A stretch of 24,640 bases of DNA from Actinomycetales bacterium UBA1383 (GTDB taxonomy: Bacteria > Actinomycetota > Actinomycetes > Actinomycetales > Actinomycetaceae), in assembly GCA_002305415.1 (NCBI GenBank), contig DBQX01000028.1, positions 44,115-68,754 on the forward strand, in the 5' to 3' direction. The translations under genes and the position numbers were made by a program. The notes beneath the pieces are model-generated. The model was not told where the DNA came from. It saw only the letters and a list, made by a program, of their open reading frames with translations, and searched no databases. This document shows, piece after piece, positions 10,244-18,389 of this stretch (positions are counted from its first letter, which is position 1; each line of letters begins with the position of its first letter).

Positions 10244-11721
10244 GCCCGCCCCTCCTGCCGCGCGACGGTCCCGCGCCGCGCGATCCAGGTGACGAGGAAG
10301 CCGATCAGCAGCGCCGCGAGGACGCCGAGGTTCGCCCAGGCCCAGTCGCCGTCGCGCCCACCAAGGCCGAGAGGGCCGAGGAGGTAGCCCTGCCAGTTGT
10401 TCCAGGCGGCCTCCTCGGCGAAGGAGTTGATGACGAGGCCCCAGCCGACGAACGAAGCGACCACCATCGTGCCGACGGACGTCCAGTCCCAGGCACCGTA
10501 GCGGCCGCTCGGATCGAACAGCGCGAGCTCGTCGTACGGGCGCGTGCGCAGTGCGATGTCGGCGATCATGATGCCCGCCCACGCCGCGAGGGGAACACCG
10601 AGGGTGAGCAGGAAGGACTGGAACGGGCCGAGGAAGTTCTCGGCGAAGAAGACCACCCACACCGTGCCGGCCGTGAGGATCATGCCGTCGATGAACGCGG
10701 CGGCCGGTCGCGGGATCCGCACGCCCAGGCTGAGGAGCGTCAGCCCCGAGGAGTAGATGCCGAGCACCGCTCCCGAGATGAGCGCGAGCACCGCGGTGAG
10801 CAGGAAGGGGAGCAGGAACCAGGTCGGCAGCACGGTGGCGAGCGTCCCGATGGGGTCGTACGCGATGCCGTCCTGCAGGTCCGGCCGTGAGCCGGCGAGC
10901 AGGAGGCCGTAGATCACGAGGACCACCGGCGCGATCGCGCCCCCGAAGGTGTTCCACGCGACGATCGCGGCGCCCGAGGCGTCCCGCGATTGGTAGCGCG
11001 ACCAGTCGGCGGCGATGTTGATCCACCCGAGCCCGAATCCGGTCATCACCATCACGAGGGCCCCGATGACGGACTGCAGCGAGCCGGACGGGATCTGGGA
11101 GACGGTGGTCCAGTCGATCTCGCCCAGGGTGAGGGCGATGTACACGAGCGTCATGGCGCCTGTGGCCCAGGTGAGGATCGACTGGAGCCGCATGATGATG
11201 TGGTAACCGGCCACGGAGGCGAGCACGATGACGGCGGCCGTGAAGGCGGCGGCGAGGATCTTCGTCGTCGTGCCCCCGCCCCAGCCGAGCCGCTCGAACA
11301 CCGTGGCGGTGGCGAGGGTGGCCATGATCGCGAGGAAGGTCTCCCAGCCGATCGAGACCAGCCACGAGACGTAGCCCGGGACCCGCTGGCCGGTCACGCC
11401 GAACGCGGCGCGGGAGAGCACCATCGTGGGCGCCGAGCCGCGCTTGCCGGCGATCGCGATGATGCCCACGAGCACGAAGGAGATGGTGATCCCGATCGTC
11501 GCGACGAAGAACGACTGCCAGAACGAGATGCCGAAGCCGTAGACGAACGCGGCGTAGCTCATGCCGAACACGGAGACGTTCGCGGCGAACCACGGCCAGA
11601 AGAGGTCACGGGGCTTCGCGGTCCTCTCCGACTCCGCGATGACCTCGATCCCGTTCATCTCGATCTGGAGGCGGCGCTGGGACTCGTCGAGGGTCGCGCC
11701 GGGGGTGACTGGTGAACTCAT
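10240..11721 (-). CDS. NCS1-family cytosine/purine/allantoin-type permease
   Basis: 493 residues and about 12 membrane helices. The N-terminus NGIEVIAESERTAKPRDLFWPWFAANVSVF contains the usual NCS1 entry motif before helix 1 (split here as NGIEVIAESER and TAKPRDLFWPWFAANV). Later, LVSIGWETF and GLGWINIAADWSRYQSRDASG match NCS1 landmarks. These proteins import nucleobases, hydantoins, allantoin, thiamin or related compounds with Na+ or H+. Substrate is not assignable from the sequence alone. It is first in a two-gene unit with the isochorismatase-fold hydrolase, with a 4-base stop/start overlap. The frame is open far upstream, but homology starts near ATG 11721. Confidence 0.92.
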   Translation of the reverse strand: MSSPVTPGATLDESQRRLQIEMNGIEVIAESERTAKPRDLFWPWFAANVSVFGMSYAAFVYGFGISFWQSFFVATIGITISFVLVGIIAIAGKRGSAPTMVLSRAAFGVTGQRVPGYVSWLVSIGWETFLAIMATLATATVFERLGWGGGTTTKILAAAFTAAVIVLASVAGYHIIMRLQSILTWATGAMTLVYIALTLGEIDWTTVSQIPSGSLQSVIGALVMVMTGFGLGWINIAADWSRYQSRDASGAAIVAWNTFGGAIAPVVLVIYGLLLAGSRPDLQDGIAYDPIGTLATVLPTWFLLPFLLTAVLALISGAVLGIYSSGLTLLSLGVRIPRPAAAFIDGMILTAGTVWVVFFAENFLGPFQSFLLTLGVPLAAWAGIMIADIALRTRPYDELALFDPSGRYGAWDWTSVGTMVVASFVGWGLVINSFAEEAAWNNWQGYLLGPLGLGGRDGDWAWANLGVLAALLIGFLVTWIARRGTVARQEGRA

Positions 11722-11748
11722 GGCTTCACAATGGCACCCCGGCGGGCC

Positions 11749-11772
11749 GGCGTCGACGCCTCCGCGCCGGAG
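11749..11772 (-). terminator. Tandem GC-rich inverted repeats after the flavoprotein gene
   Basis: A perfect 12-base palindrome GGCGTCGACGCC (11749-11760) touches CTCCG-CGC-CGGAG (11760-11772). They lie in the 61-base gap between the flavoprotein stop and the permease start, both on the minus strand. They could be a weak terminator or an operator for the permease unit. No U-tract is present and I cannot choose between these. Confidence 0.3.
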
Positions 11773-11782
11773 AGGAGGACGG

Positions 11783-12961
11783 TCAGGCGGGAAGGGCGTC
11801 GCGGAGCGGGCGGGCCGGGTCCGCCGCCGTGTCGCGCCCGAGGCGGGCGGGCCCGTCGGCGAGGAGGCGGCGGAGCGCGGCGACGTCGCGGGGCCGGTCC
11901 ACCGTGAGCCCCGCCGCCAGCGAGTCCCCCTGGAACAGCAGTGCCGTCCAGCCGCGCTCCTCCCGCCACACGACGTCGAGTGCTGGCGAGGGGCGGCCCA
12001 CGAGGTCCACCGCACGGCCGAGGATGGCCGAGAACACGGTCGGGGCGCGGCGGGCCGGCGGTTCGGTGCCGAGGATCGCGGCAGCGCACCGCTGCGCGCT
12101 CGCGACCGCGGCGTTCCAGTGCTGGTCGGGGAGCCCGGCGACGGCGGCGCAGTCGCCGATCGCCCAGAGACCGTCCGCGACGGCCTGCCTGTCGTCAACG
12201 CGGACGTGGCCCAACGGCGCCAGCCAGCGCCCCGGCAGCCATCCGGTGGCGGGGCGTGCTCCCACGGCGGCGACGACGACGTCAGCGGGCAGGTGGGTGC
12301 CGTCGTCGAGCCGGACGCCCGTCGCGGACGCCCCGGAGACCCCCCGCGGGACGAGGGTGACGCCCGCGTCGGCGAGCCAGGTGGCGATGCGTGCCCCGAC
12401 CGGGGCGGGAAGCAGGGCCCCGAGGGGACGGGCCGCGCCGTCGACGAGGGTGACCCGCGCGCCCGCGGCGGTCGCCGTACCGGCGAGCTCCAGGCCGATC
12501 CAGCCCGCACCGACGACGACGACCCCTGCTCCCGGGGTCAGCCGGCTGCGCAGGCGCTGGGCGTCGTCCCAGGTGGACAGCACGTGGACGCCCTGCCAGG
12601 CGGGGGGAGGGGCGGGACGCGCCCCCGTGGCGAGGACGACGGCGTCGGCGGCCAGCACCTCCGAGCGACCGTCCGCGTCCGCGAACTCGACCGCCCCGGC
12701 ACGCAGGCGGGTGGCGCGCAGCCCCAGGCGCCACTCCACCGCGGCGGGATCGAGCCCGAGGTCGGTGCACAGGTCGACGGGGGAGTCCCGGGTGAACAGC
12801 TCCTTCGTGAGCGGGGGCCTGTCGTAGGGCAGGCGCGTCTCGTCCGAGGCCACCACGATCCGCCCGGCGAAGCCCCCGGCGCGCAGCGATCCGGCGAGCG
12901 CCGTGGCGGCGAGCCCGCCTCCGACGACGAGGATCGCGGGGATGCGGGCGCCGTCGTGCAC
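11783..12961 (-). CDS. FAD/NAD(P) disulfide-fold oxidoreductase, ferredoxin/rubredoxin-reductase type
   Basis: 392 residues from GTG 12961. The FAD dinucleotide motif VVGGGLAAT (12-20) is followed by LPYDRPPLTKELF (44-56), the signature of bacterial ferredoxin reductases of oxygenase and P450 systems. The second Rossmann site is VVVVGAGWIGLELAG (147-161), and the closing FAD contact is GLWAIGDCAAV (264-274). There is no CxxxxC redox pair, so this is a flavin electron-transfer reductase, not a thiol reductase. The NAD(P)H-to-ferredoxin direction is expected. Its partner is not in the window; the ferredoxin used by NifJ is a speculative one. No Shine-Dalgarno sequence is seen; a TACTGT -10 ends 7 bases before GTG 12961, so the message may be leaderless. 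GTG 12964 is an alternative start. Confidence 0.88.
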   Translation of the reverse strand: MHDGARIPAILVVGGGLAATALAGSLRAGGFAGRIVVASDETRLPYDRPPLTKELFTRDSPVDLCTDLGLDPAAVEWRLGLRATRLRAGAVEFADADGRSEVLAADAVVLATGARPAPPPAWQGVHVLSTWDDAQRLRSRLTPGAGVVVVGAGWIGLELAGTATAAGARVTLVDGAARPLGALLPAPVGARIATWLADAGVTLVPRGVSGASATGVRLDDGTHLPADVVVAAVGARPATGWLPGRWLAPLGHVRVDDRQAVADGLWAIGDCAAVAGLPDQHWNAAVASAQRCAAAILGTEPPARRAPTVFSAILGRAVDLVGRPSPALDVVWREERGWTALLFQGDSLAAGLTVDRPRDVAALRRLLADGPARLGRDTAADPARPLRDALPA

Positions 12962-12964
12962 CAC

Positions 12965-12980
12965 TTCACAGTAGTGTGAA
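12965..12980. promoter_or_regulatory. Palindrome containing two opposed, overlapping -10 elements
   Basis: The sequence TTCACAGTAGTGTGAA has perfect 6-base arms around GTAG. It contains TAGTGT on the plus strand (12972-12977) and TACTGT on the minus strand (12973-12968), which share the central TA. Each lies 7 (minus) or 10 (plus) bases before the start codon of a divergent gene without a ribosome site. It reads as a bidirectional promoter that could also be an operator. Confidence 0.5.
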
Positions 12981-12987
12981 CGGCACC

Positions 12988-13257
12988 ATGACGAGGAGGA
13001 TGCGCAGCACGCCGTTGGTCGCCGCCACCGGCGGCCTGGTCGTCCTCGTCCTGGCCCTCGCGTGGTTCGAGGACGTCCGGATCGCCGCGCGGGTGCTCTC
13101 GCTCGGTCTCGTGGTGGCGGCCGTGGCCCGGCTGCTCCTGCCCGAGCGGGCCGTCTTCGCCGCGCGTGGCAGGCGCTTCGACGTGACGGTCCTGCTCGTG
13201 CTCGCGGTGGCGGCCTTCCTGCTCGCCCCGTGGGGGCTCGCGCAGGTGCCGTCGTGA
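12988..13257 (+). CDS. DUF3017 small membrane protein
   Basis: 89 residues. Three hydrophobic helices (about 9-25, 30-49 and 65-83) flank RLLLPERAVFAARGRRFDV, the conserved core of the actinobacterial DUF3017 family. Function is unknown; in other actinobacteria it lies near folD, purH or mdh, and here the whole folate/TCA cluster follows. The frame extends to a GTG at 12976, but ATG 12988 is preferred because a TAGTGT -10 ends 10 bases before it and no ribosome site is seen, which suggests a leaderless or nearly leaderless message. It ends 55 bases before icd, which has its own promoter. Confidence 0.82.
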   Translation: MTRRMRSTPLVAATGGLVVLVLALAWFEDVRIAARVLSLGLVVAAVARLLLPERAVFAARGRRFDVTVLLVLAVAAFLLAPWGLAQVPS

Positions 13258-13263
13258 GTGACC

Positions 13264-13308
13264 GCGACAGGTATCTCGACGTCGAGTAATCTGGCGTCGG
13301 AAAGGAAG
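13264..13308 (+). promoter_or_regulatory. icd promoter with a palindromic operator in the spacer, plus ribosome site
   Basis: GCGACA (13264-13269, 4 of 6 bases match TTGACA) is separated by exactly 17 bases from TAATCT (13287-13292). The last 12 bases of that spacer are a perfect palindrome, CTCGACGTCGAG (13275-13286), touching the -10. AAAGGAAG (13301-13308) is the ribosome site, 4 bases before GTG 13313. A regulator bound to the palindrome would compete directly with RNA polymerase. Confidence 0.6.
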
Positions 13309-13312
13309 TGAC

Positions 13313-14530
13313 GTGAGCAGAATCAAGGTTGCGGGTCCGGTCGTCGAACTCGACGGCGACGAGATGACCCGGATCATCTGGCACTTCATCAAGGAGCGCC
13401 TCATCCATCCCTACCTGGACATCGACCTGCGCTACTACGACCTGTCGATCCAGAACCGGGACGCGACCGACGACCAGGTCACGATCGACGCCGCGCACGC
13501 CATCAAGGAGCACGGGGTGGGCGTCAAGTGCGCCACCATCACCCCGGACGAGGCGCGGGTGGAGGAGTTCGGGCTCAAGAAGATGTGGGTCTCCCCGAAC
13601 GGCACGATCCGGAACATCCTCGGCGGCGTGGTGTTCCGCGAGCCGATCATCATCTCCAACATCCCCCGCCTCGTCCCCGGCTGGACGAAGCCGATCGTGA
13701 TCGGGCGCCACGCCCACGGCGACCAGTACAAGGCCACGAACTTCAAGGTGCCCGGCGCCGGCCAGCTCACGATCACCTTCACCCCGGCGGACGGCTCGGA
13801 GCCGATCCAGCACGTGGTGGCGGACTACGGCCCCGACGGCGGCGTCGCCATGGGCATGTACAACTTCAACGACTCGATCCGGGACTTCGCCCGTGCCTCG
13901 TTCTCCTACGGGCTGCAGCGCGGCTACCCGGTGTACCTCTCGACCAAGAACACGATCCTCAAGGCGTACGACGGGCAGTTCAAGGACCTCTTCGCCGAGG
14001 TCTTCGAGAGCGAGTTCAAGGCGGAGTTCGACGCCGCCGGGCTCACCTACGAGCACCGCCTCATCGACGACATGGTGGCCGCCGCGATGAAGTGGGAGGG
14101 CGGCTACGTCTGGGCCTGCAAGAACTACGACGGCGACGTCCAGTCCGACACCGTGGCGCAGGGCTTCGGCTCGCTCGGCCTCATGACCTCCGTGCTGATG
14201 ACGCCGGACGGCCGCACCGTGGAGGCGGAGGCCGCCCACGGCACCGTCACCCGCCACTACCGCCAGCACCAGCAGGGCACGCCCACCTCCACCAACCCGA
14301 TCGCCTCGATCTACGCGTGGACCGGCGGGCTGAAGCACCGGGGGAAGCTGGACGGGACACCGGAGGTCATCCGCTTCGCCGAGACCCTTGAGGACGTCGT
14401 GGTGCGGACCGTGGAGTCGGGGAAGATGACGAAGGACCTGGCGCTCCTCATCGGGCCGGACCAGCCGTGGCTCACCACGGAGGACTTCCTCGGCGCGCTG
14501 GACGAGAACCTGGCGGCGCGGCTGGGGTGA
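13313..14530 (+). CDS. icd: NADP-dependent isocitrate dehydrogenase, animal-like homodimeric type
   Basis: 405 residues, the size of the eukaryote-like IDH subfamily used by mycobacteria and bifidobacteria, unlike the E. coli type. It oxidises isocitrate to 2-oxoglutarate + CO2 in the TCA cycle and makes NADPH. Seen motifs are NGTIRNILGG with the substrate Ser/Arg region, GRHAHGDQYKATNF, the metal-binding Asp region LIDDMVAAAMKWEGGYVWACKNYDGDVQSD (in two runs: LIDDMVAAAMKW and NYDGDVQSD), the AHGTVTRHYR loop, and LKHRGKLDG of NADP-specific members. GTG 13313 is the start: AAAGGAAG is just upstream and SRIKVAGPVVELDGDEMTR is the normal N-terminus. It ends one base before the stop of convergent purU. 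Confidence 0.97.
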   Translation: MSRIKVAGPVVELDGDEMTRIIWHFIKERLIHPYLDIDLRYYDLSIQNRDATDDQVTIDAAHAIKEHGVGVKCATITPDEARVEEFGLKKMWVSPNGTIRNILGGVVFREPIIISNIPRLVPGWTKPIVIGRHAHGDQYKATNFKVPGAGQLTITFTPADGSEPIQHVVADYGPDGGVAMGMYNFNDSIRDFARASFSYGLQRGYPVYLSTKNTILKAYDGQFKDLFAEVFESEFKAEFDAAGLTYEHRLIDDMVAAAMKWEGGYVWACKNYDGDVQSDTVAQGFGSLGLMTSVLMTPDGRTVEAEAAHGTVTRHYRQHQQGTPTSTNPIASIYAWTGGLKHRGKLDGTPEVIRFAETLEDVVVRTVESGKMTKDLALLIGPDQPWLTTEDFLGALDENLAARLG

Positions 14531-14531
14531 C

Positions 14532-15380
<849 letters not shown>

Positions 15381-15387
15381 CCGTGCA

Positions 15388-15393
15388 AGGGTA
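15388..15393 (-). promoter_or_regulatory. Candidate -10 element of a leaderless purU message
   Basis: TACCCT on the minus strand (TANNNT class) is separated from GTG 15380 by 7 bases, placing the predicted transcript start at the start codon. No Shine-Dalgarno sequence is visible between them. The call is based on spacing only. Confidence 0.4.
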
Positions 15394-15431
15394 GCCGTTC
15401 GCCCGATGGCCGGACGCGGCTGGACCCTCGG

Positions 15432-15482
15432 CGAGATGCCCGGGGTCTCGCTAGAGTGGGCGCATCCGACCAGCACAAGGAG
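15432..15482 (+). promoter_or_regulatory. mdh upstream region: -10, inverted repeat and ribosome site
   Basis: TAGAGT (15452-15457) is a TANNNT -10 candidate. Just before it CGAGA (15432-15436) and TCTCG (15446-15450) form a 5-base inverted repeat. AAGGAG (15477-15482) is a clear ribosome site 5 bases before ATG 15488. The ribosome site is firm; the promoter parts are tentative. Confidence 0.45.
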
Positions 15483-15487
15483 CTTCC

Positions 15488-16477
15488 ATGGCAACCAACC
15501 CCGTCACCGTGACCGTGACCGGCGCCGCCGGCCAGATCGGCTACTCCCTGATCTTCCGCACGGCGGCAGGTGATCTCCTTGGCCCCAACACGCCCGTGCG
15601 CCTCAAGCTCCTCGAGATCCCGCCGGCGATCAAGGCCGCGGAGGGCAACGCGATGGAGCTCGATGACTGCGCCTTCGACCTGCTCAAGAGCGTGGACGTC
15701 TACGACGACCCGGCGCGGGCGTTCGACGGCGCCAATGTCGCCCTGCTCGTCGGCGCGCGTCCCCGCACGAAGGGCATGGAGCGGGTCGACCTCATCGAGG
15801 CCAACGGCGGGATCTTCGGCCCGCAGGGCCGGGCGATCAACTACCACGCGGCGGATGACATCAAGGTGCTCGTGGTCGGCAACCCCGCCAACACGAACGC
15901 GCTCATCGCGTCCCATGCCGCGCCCGATGTCCCAGCCGACCGCTTCACGGCCATGATGCGCCTCGACCACAACCGCGCGATCCGCCAGCTGTCCATCAAG
16001 ACAGGCGTGCACGCCTCGGAGATCAAGAAGGTCTCCGTGTGGGGCAACCACTCGGCCACCCAGTACCCGGATATCCGTTACGCCTCGGTGGCCGGGCGGC
16101 CCGCCACCGACTTCGTCGACATGAGGTGGGTGGAGGAGGACTTCATCCCGCGGGTGGCCCAGCGCGGCACCGAGGTACTCGGGGTCCGGGGCGCGTCCTC
16201 CGTGGCATCCGCGGCGAACGCGGCCCTCGACCACATGCACGACTGGTTCAACGGCACGCCCTACGACGACTGGGTATCGGTGGGCCTCATGTCCGACGGG
16301 TCGTACGGCATCCCCGAGGGCATCATCTCCGGCTTCCCCTGCACCTCGCGCTGGGGTGAGTGGCGCATCGTCCAGGGCCTGGAGATCGACGACTTCTCGC
16401 GGCAGCGCATCGACAGGTCGGTCGCCGAGTTGATGCACGAGCGCGACATGGTCCGGGACCTCGGCCTGCTCAAGTAG
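15488..16477 (+). CDS. mdh: Malate dehydrogenase (NAD-dependent, cytosolic-like)
   Basis: 329 residues, typical of the actinobacterial/cytosolic MDH group. NAD binds at TGAAGQIGY (11-19). The substrate loop is VGARPRTKGMER (88-99) with its arginines. The catalytic pair is Asp160 (MMRLDHNRA) and His188 (VWGNHSATQYPD). It interconverts malate and oxaloacetate in the TCA cycle. In a facultative anaerobe it can also run toward malate in a reductive branch (inference). It has its own ribosome site and a strong hairpin 14 bases after the stop, so it is probably monocistronic. It is separated from icd only by the oppositely oriented purU. Confidence 0.97.
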   Translation: MATNPVTVTVTGAAGQIGYSLIFRTAAGDLLGPNTPVRLKLLEIPPAIKAAEGNAMELDDCAFDLLKSVDVYDDPARAFDGANVALLVGARPRTKGMERVDLIEANGGIFGPQGRAINYHAADDIKVLVVGNPANTNALIASHAAPDVPADRFTAMMRLDHNRAIRQLSIKTGVHASEIKKVSVWGNHSATQYPDIRYASVAGRPATDFVDMRWVEEDFIPRVAQRGTEVLGVRGASSVASAANAALDHMHDWFNGTPYDDWVSVGLMSDGSYGIPEGIISGFPCTSRWGEWRIVQGLEIDDFSRQRIDRSVAELMHERDMVRDLGLLK

Positions 16478-16490
16478 CCCCACGCCCGGA

Positions 16491-16521
16491 GGGCGGGCCC
16501 GCCATCGCGGCGGGCCCGTCT
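16491..16521 (+). terminator. Strong hairpin after mdh
   Basis: CGGGCCCGCC (16494-16503) pairs perfectly with GGCGGGCCCG (16509-16518) around the loop ATCGC, and further G-T/G-C pairs extend the base of the stem to 16491-16521. It begins 14 bases after the mdh stop. There is no U-tract, as often in actinobacteria. Confidence 0.75.
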
Positions 16522-16562
16522 CACGCGCGGCAGGATTGAGTACGCGCGCCCACGGCGAACAC

Positions 16563-16592
16563 TAAGGTGGGTCCGTACCCTGCAGAGGAGAG
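16563..16592 (+). promoter_or_regulatory. Candidate -10 and ribosome site before the GNAT gene
   Basis: TAAGGT (16563-16568) and TACCCT (16576-16581) both fit the TANNNT class. GAGGAGAGG (16584-16592) is a good ribosome site before ATG 16596. Because a strong hairpin separates mdh from this gene, a promoter is expected here and may serve GNAT-glyA-folD-xth. No clear -35 is visible. Confidence 0.35.
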
Positions 16593-16595
16593 GAC

Positions 16596-17078
16596 ATGGG
16601 CGAGCCCCGATTCGACCTTCTCGGCGTCGAGCACGCCGGTGAGCTGCTCACGCTCCGCCGCGCGGCCTTCGTGACCGAGGCGCAGCTCTACGGCGACCCC
16701 AACCTGCCCGCACTCACCCAGACGCTCGAGGAACTGATCGCGGACATGGAGCGGCCCGACGTCGTCACGATCGGCGCCTGGATCGGGCCGCGCCTCGTCG
16801 GATCCATCCGCGTGGAACTCGAGGGCGAGCGCGCCAACCTGGGCCGCCTCGCGGTGGTCCCGGACCTGCACGGGAAGGGAATCGGCTCCCGACTGCTCAT
16901 GGAGATCCTGGCGTACCTGCCGGACCAGACCAAGGAGGTCTTGGTCTTCACAGGCCAGGACGCGCGGACCACCCTGCCGCTCGTGGACCTGTCGGAGGAC
17001 GACGAGGAGCCCGGCACACTCACCGAGGCCTACCTCAGGAGGCTGCTCGGCGAGGACGCGGGCGGGGCGCAGGCCTGA
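16596..17078 (+). CDS. GNAT-family N-acetyltransferase
   Basis: 160 residues. The acetyl-CoA pyrophosphate loop is visible as GRLAVVPDLHGKGIGSRLLM (about 88-107), with His in place of the more common Arg/Gln at the start of the R/Q-x-x-G-x-G motif. The family moves an acetyl group from acetyl-CoA to an amine of a small molecule or protein. The substrate is unknown. The last 25 residues are acidic and then Gly/Ala-rich. It lies 30 bases ahead of glyA on the same strand without an obvious terminator, so it is probably the first gene of the glyA-folD-xth operon, although a separate glyA promoter is not excluded. Confidence 0.88.
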   Translation: MGEPRFDLLGVEHAGELLTLRRAAFVTEAQLYGDPNLPALTQTLEELIADMERPDVVTIGAWIGPRLVGSIRVELEGERANLGRLAVVPDLHGKGIGSRLLMEILAYLPDQTKEVLVFTGQDARTTLPLVDLSEDDEEPGTLTEAYLRRLLGEDAGGAQA

Positions 17079-17080
17079 CC

Positions 17081-17096
17081 TGGAATCTCTGGAATC
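17081..17096 (+). repeat. Tandem direct repeat before glyA
   Basis: TGGAATC occurs at 17081-17087 and again at 17090-17096, a 9-base period. The pair fills half of the 30-base gap between the GNAT stop and the glyA ribosome site. It could be a regulator half-site pair or chance. No glycine or THF riboswitch could fit in this gap. Confidence 0.5.
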
Positions 17097-17111
17097 AATG
17101 GTGGAGGGATG

Positions 17112-18389
17112 ATGAGCAAGGACGCAATGAACCAGCCGCTCGCCGAGCTGGACCCCGAGATCGCAGCCGTCCTCGACGGCGAGCTGGAGCGGCAGCGCAC
17201 CACGCTCGAGATGATCGCCTCTGAGAACTTCGTACCGCGCGCGGTCCTCCAGGCCTCCGGGTCGGTGCTCACCAACAAGTACGCGGAGGGGTATCCCGGA
17301 AGGCGCTACTACGGCGGCTGCGAGCAGGTGGACATCGCCGAGAACCTGGCGATCTCCCGTGCCAAGGAGCTGTTCGACGCCGAGTACGCCAACGTCCAGC
17401 CCCACTCCGGTGCCACCGCGAACGCGGCGGTGCTGCACGCCATCGCCACCCCCGGGGATCCGCTGCTCGGGCTCTCCCTCGCCCACGGCGGCCACCTGAC
17501 CCACGGCATGAAGCTCAACTTCTCGGGCAAGCTCTACGACGTGCACGCCTACGGCGTGGACGAGCACACCCACCGCATCGAGATGGACACGGTCCGCGAA
17601 CTCGCGCTCCAGGTACGCCCGAAGGTGATCATCGCCGGCTGGTCCGCCTACCCGCGGCACCTCGACTTCGCGGCGTTCCGGGCCATCGCGGACGAGGTGG
17701 GCGCCTACCTCTGGACCGACATGGCGCACTTCGCCGGGCTGGTCGCGGCCGGTGTCCACCCGAGCCCCGTGCCCCACTCCGACGTCGTGTCCACCACGAT
17801 CCACAAGACGCTCGGCGGGCCCCGCTCCGGCCTCATCCTCGCCCGCGAGGCCTGGGCGAAGAAGCTGAACTCCGCCGTGTTCCCCGGACAGCAGGGCGGG
17901 CCCCTGATGCACGCGATCGCGGCGAAGGCCGTGGCGCTGAAGGTCGCGAGGACGCCGGAGTTCCGCGACCGGCAGGAGCGCACGGTGGCCGGCGCCCAGA
18001 TCCTCGCCGAGCGGCTCACCGCCCCCGACGTCGCCGCGGCGGGCGTCTCGGTCGTCACCGGTGGGACGGACGTCCACCTCGTGCTGGTCGATCTGCGCAA
18101 CTCGCCGCTGGACGGCCGCCAGGCGGAGGACCTGCTCCACGCCGCCGGCATCACCGTCAACCGGAACGCCGTCCCGTTCGACCCGCGGCCCCCGATGGTC
18201 ACCTCCGGGCTACGGATCGGCACGCCCGCGCTCGCGACGCGCGGCTTCGGGCCGGAGCAGTTCACGGAGGTGGCGGACATCATCGCGATCGCCCTGCGCG
18301 AGGGCCACGCGGCCGACGTGGAGGCGCTGCGCGGCCGGGTCCAGGTGCTCACCGACTCCTTCCCGCTCTACCCGGGCCTGCAGCAGTAA
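17112..18389 (+). CDS. glyA: Serine hydroxymethyltransferase
   Basis: About 425 residues, normal for bacterial SHMT. It converts serine + THF to glycine + 5,10-methylene-THF with pyridoxal phosphate. TLEMIASENFVPRAVL, LTNKYAEGYPGRRYYGGCE, NVQPHSGATAN, the cofactor Asp/His pair in LWTDMAHFAGL and the Schiff-base lysine in STTIHKTLGGPRSG (Lys232 in this numbering) are all present. Three ATGs compete: 17109 touches the GGAGGG site, 17112 is 4 bases from GGAGG, and 17127 has AAGGA 4 bases upstream and gives the N-terminus closest to other actinobacterial GlyA proteins. I take 17112 and cannot exclude 17127. The TAA stop overlaps the folD ATG by one base. Confidence 0.96.
   Translation: MSKDAMNQPLAELDPEIAAVLDGELERQRTTLEMIASENFVPRAVLQASGSVLTNKYAEGYPGRRYYGGCEQVDIAENLAISRAKELFDAEYANVQPHSGATANAAVLHAIATPGDPLLGLSLAHGGHLTHGMKLNFSGKLYDVHAYGVDEHTHRIEMDTVRELALQVRPKVIIAGWSAYPRHLDFAAFRAIADEVGAYLWTDMAHFAGLVAAGVHPSPVPHSDVVSTTIHKTLGGPRSGLILAREAWAKKLNSAVFPGQQGGPLMHAIAAKAVALKVARTPEFRDRQERTVAGAQILAERLTAPDVAAAGVSVVTGGTDVHLVLVDLRNSPLDGRQAEDLLHAAGITVNRNAVPFDPRPPMVTSGLRIGTPALATRGFGPEQFTEVADIIAIALREGHAADVEALRGRVQVLTDSFPLYPGLQQ

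Noticed and set aside
12962..14338. A large upstream extension of the FAD oxidoreductase frame across DUF3017 and icd
   Set aside because: The extension is antisense to icd and without homology; the flavoprotein domain starts within a few residues of GTG 12961.
17079..17108. A glycine or THF riboswitch before glyA
   Set aside because: Only about 30 bases separate the GNAT gene and glyA, too short for any known aptamer of this kind.
16521..18140. A 539-codon open frame on the minus strand opposite the GNAT gene and glyA
   Set aside because: Low-complexity translation with no recognisable motif, lying over two well-supported genes.
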